DNA of 64,000 bases from assembly GCA_005281725.1 (NCBI GenBank), contig SSBO01000012.1, positions 12,201,851 through 12,265,850 on the forward strand. Reading direction: 5' to 3'. A program made the position numbers and the translations under genes. The notes beneath the pieces were generated by a model that did not search any database, had not been told where the DNA came from, and saw only the letters and a program-made list of their open reading frames with translations. Positions within the stretch are counted from its first letter, which is position 1. Each line of letters opens with the position of its first letter. Positions 61,590 to 64,000 of this stretch are shown here, in pieces. The DNA comes from Wuchereria bancrofti (Eukaryota > Nematoda > Chromadorea > Rhabditida > Onchocercidae).

Positions 61590-64000
61590 CTATTAGTCCA
61601 TCAATAAATTTATTAAAATAAGTTGTCTTAAATTATCCTGAAAATAAATTTCAAATTTCACTAAAACTTCAAAAAGAAATAATAGGAATTTGTGCAATTG
61701 TGCATTGTATTTCTATTTCGTTAGTATCTGCCCGGTAGTAATTTTACACCCATTTTAATTTTAAAAACTTATCTTCCACAATCTAATGCATATTAATTAC
61801 TAAAATTAATATGTATTAGATTATCATCTTTCTTGGTGTAATATGGTGTATAACAACGTTGATTTCATAACGTTAAAACTTTAAAGCTGATTAAAAGCAA
61901 TAGAATATAAAACGGAATGGAATATTATCAATAACGGTATTAACAAACATGAAACGGTAACATTTGGATATCACATTTACTGATTACGTACAATGATTAG
62001 CACTCGATAAATTATTCAAGCAAAAATGTGAATTATTTCGTTTCAGAAAGACTCAGAATTCAAGGAGGAAGAAAAAAACCTACTGATTTTTTAAAAATAA
62101 TTACGTCAAAATACAGTAGCATTATGCGATAGATTACAGTGGCCATAAAATACAAGACCGTATGTCGCAATTTAGATCCATCCTAAGGATAAACATTTCA
62201 TGTTAGATATTTCTTTTCTATTATACATTTTGATAGGCTGATAGTAGAAATTTACAATACTCAAAGTGATAAATATATGATAACATTTAAATTATCATCT
62301 TTTGGCTATGACATTAATGAAAAACAAGAAAGAAAGAACAAAATCGGTAGATTTTTTTATTGTCCTTAACAATATCATATCTTTCTGATAATACCTATTT
62401 TCTCATTTTCTCTCTTTTTTTATCCCAATTGATACATCCATACATCTGTTGGTTTGATAAATTTGTCAATTTAAGAAGCATAATGATACCAGAATGACAG
62501 AATTTAATTAAATTTCTTTTTTTCAACAAACATTAATATGAACTTTCAGATCTATTTAGGGATTTAGGCAATTCATCGAGTAAAAAATATCAAAAAATAT
62601 GGTGGCAGCATAGTTATTAAAGGAAATAAATGTAGTATTTGTCATTTTGCACTACTTCAACAAATTCCTATTATGCTCAATTATTCCTTTTCCATATATT
62701 ATTTGCCAACAAACGAAGGAGAAAAAACGAAATAAGCATGGTAAATAAAAGAGCATATTATTTGATTATAATTCTCAAATGCTTTTTTTGGTTTGAAATA
62801 TTTTAATACTTAGTTATTGCATACTTATATTAAATGTATGAATGTCAACCAATACTGCTATATCATTCTAAATAATGTTAAAATTTTACTTTTCTAAAAA
62901 GAATTAAGTAGACAAATATAATTTTATAAACAGTTTTGAATGAAAATCAATGTAGCTTATGAAAATATGTAATATCGACAGCAGCAATAGCATTTTAAAC
63001 CAAGTTAAAATTAAATCAACAAAATTTTTTGGTGGCATATGTTCAAGAAAGAAAAAAAAAAACTGAAAAATGAAAATGAAGAAAACACATCACAGTTCTC
63101 TATCATGACAATTAATTAGATGAATAAAAATAATATTATCAGAAAAAGATTTTTGTCTACGAATTTAATAAAAAACTCATGTTGTGATAAAGAACAAAAT
63201 TAATTTTTTCCTTTTTAATAATCGTCCTATATCTAACGCAAGATATGCTTTTCTCTTTTCTCCTCAATAGGTATTTTTATAATGAACGATTAAAAAATTA
63301 TGGAACGTTTTTGTCTTTTTTTCAAATAGATGTCCCTAAAAACTTTAAATGAAAGCATGAATAATTAATGCTGAAATAATTCATTGGATTATTTAACATT
63401 AAGCAAAAGTTAATAAATTGAAATGGACAAGTAAAGCATTTATGCTGTTAAGTGACTAGTTTTGAAATATAAATGTTGACTTGTGGTTTTGAGTTTTTGT
63501 CACTAGTTTTAATTTTGAGGCAAATGAAACATTTGATTTTAAAACTCAACAGGATTAGTTAAGCATTAAATGTAATCTAGCAAAAAAAAAAGAAAAGAAA
63601 AAAAGTAAGAAAGAAAGGAGGAAAAATTAAAAATTTGATGAAAATAAGAAATGAAAAGAAAAAATTAATTGAACAACATACTGTAAAAGAAAGAAAAAAA
63701 AAGTCTATTTTGTTCACTAAAACAAAGCCATGTGAGGAAATAAGCTTGGAATGAATACTTGGCCAAGATGTGTCACATCGAAATAGCATCGGAGCCATCG
63801 GAGCGTCATTGAAGCGTATTTAGACTTTGATGAATAGCAAATCAAACGAATTAGTTAGCAAATGAAGCTATTAAAGAATGTAGCAAAAGAATGTAGCGAA
63901 ATAAAAGAAACATTTAATGTAATAAAGACATACAAATCAGTTAGGACTTATTGATATTTAATTAATTAAGAAATGAACGTATAAATTATTGCGATTATTT
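61590..64000. other. AT-rich right end, no gene seen
   Basis: It contains the probable GPCR promoter and 5' UTR near its left side and an imperfect palindrome at 61780-61822. A minus-strand frame at 63577-63798 begins well but runs into a polypyrimidine-derived F/S-rich tail and is not called. Confidence 0.5.

Noticed and set aside
63577..63798. Minus-strand 73-codon frame
   Set aside because: Its second half is an F/S-rich translation of purine-rich simple sequence, and no homology is recognised.
1..64000. tRNA, rRNA, CRISPR arrays, prokaryotic operons or phage genes
   Set aside because: Reading both strands showed no B-box-like tRNA core, no rRNA block, no regularly spaced palindromic repeats and no bacterial gene. 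The window is ordinary intron-rich eukaryotic DNA.

Overview
The window looks like nuclear DNA of a nematode, most likely a filarial or other spirurid worm. The evidence is an AT-rich background full of A/T runs, small exons bounded by canonical GT/AG sites with introns of one hundred to several hundred bases, nematode-type receptors, and compact spacing. The species call is inference. No tRNA, rRNA, CRISPR array or prokaryotic operon signal was seen. Exon models were assembled by hand from splice sites and reading phase; exon edges written with 'about' may be off by a few bases.

Layout, left to right. 1-1540: no gene seen. 1541-8272 (-): cytosolic GH38 alpha-mannosidase MAN2C1, complete. 9505-10260 and 17873-18641: two near-identical inverted-repeat arms of about 0.76 kb that bracket a patched-related sterol-sensing-domain membrane protein (10608-17790, -) whose first exon was not found. 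19117-19933 (+): two-exon gene for a 71-residue predicted secreted peptide. 20837-23648 (+): mitochondrial enoyl-CoA hydratase ECHS1, seven exons, 291 residues. 24619-32542: two LTR-like direct repeats (TG...CA ends) with a 5-bp target duplication outside. They enclose 6.5 kb that has no recognisable gag/pol and contains a long compound microsatellite. 33109-43388 (-): RTEL1-type iron-sulfur DEAH helicase, start to stop.

44770-55174 is an island of four predicted secreted-protein genes: a threonine-rich mucin-like protein (-), a 79-residue Cys protein (+) arranged head-to-head with it and sharing CGP and C-x2-YP-x-ICQ signatures, and two tandem sushi/CCP-domain genes (-). 58774-61589 (-): complete six-exon model of a 345-residue FMRFamide-receptor-like GPCR with DCF in place of DRY. 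The rest of the window, to 64000, shows no gene.

The housekeeping genes (oligomannose breakdown, fatty-acid beta-oxidation, telomere and recombination helicase) have no evident functional link. The most interesting parts are the secreted-protein island, the inverted repeat around the patched gene, and the LTR pair with paired inner and outer 5-bp repeats, which suggests either rearrangement or misassembly.
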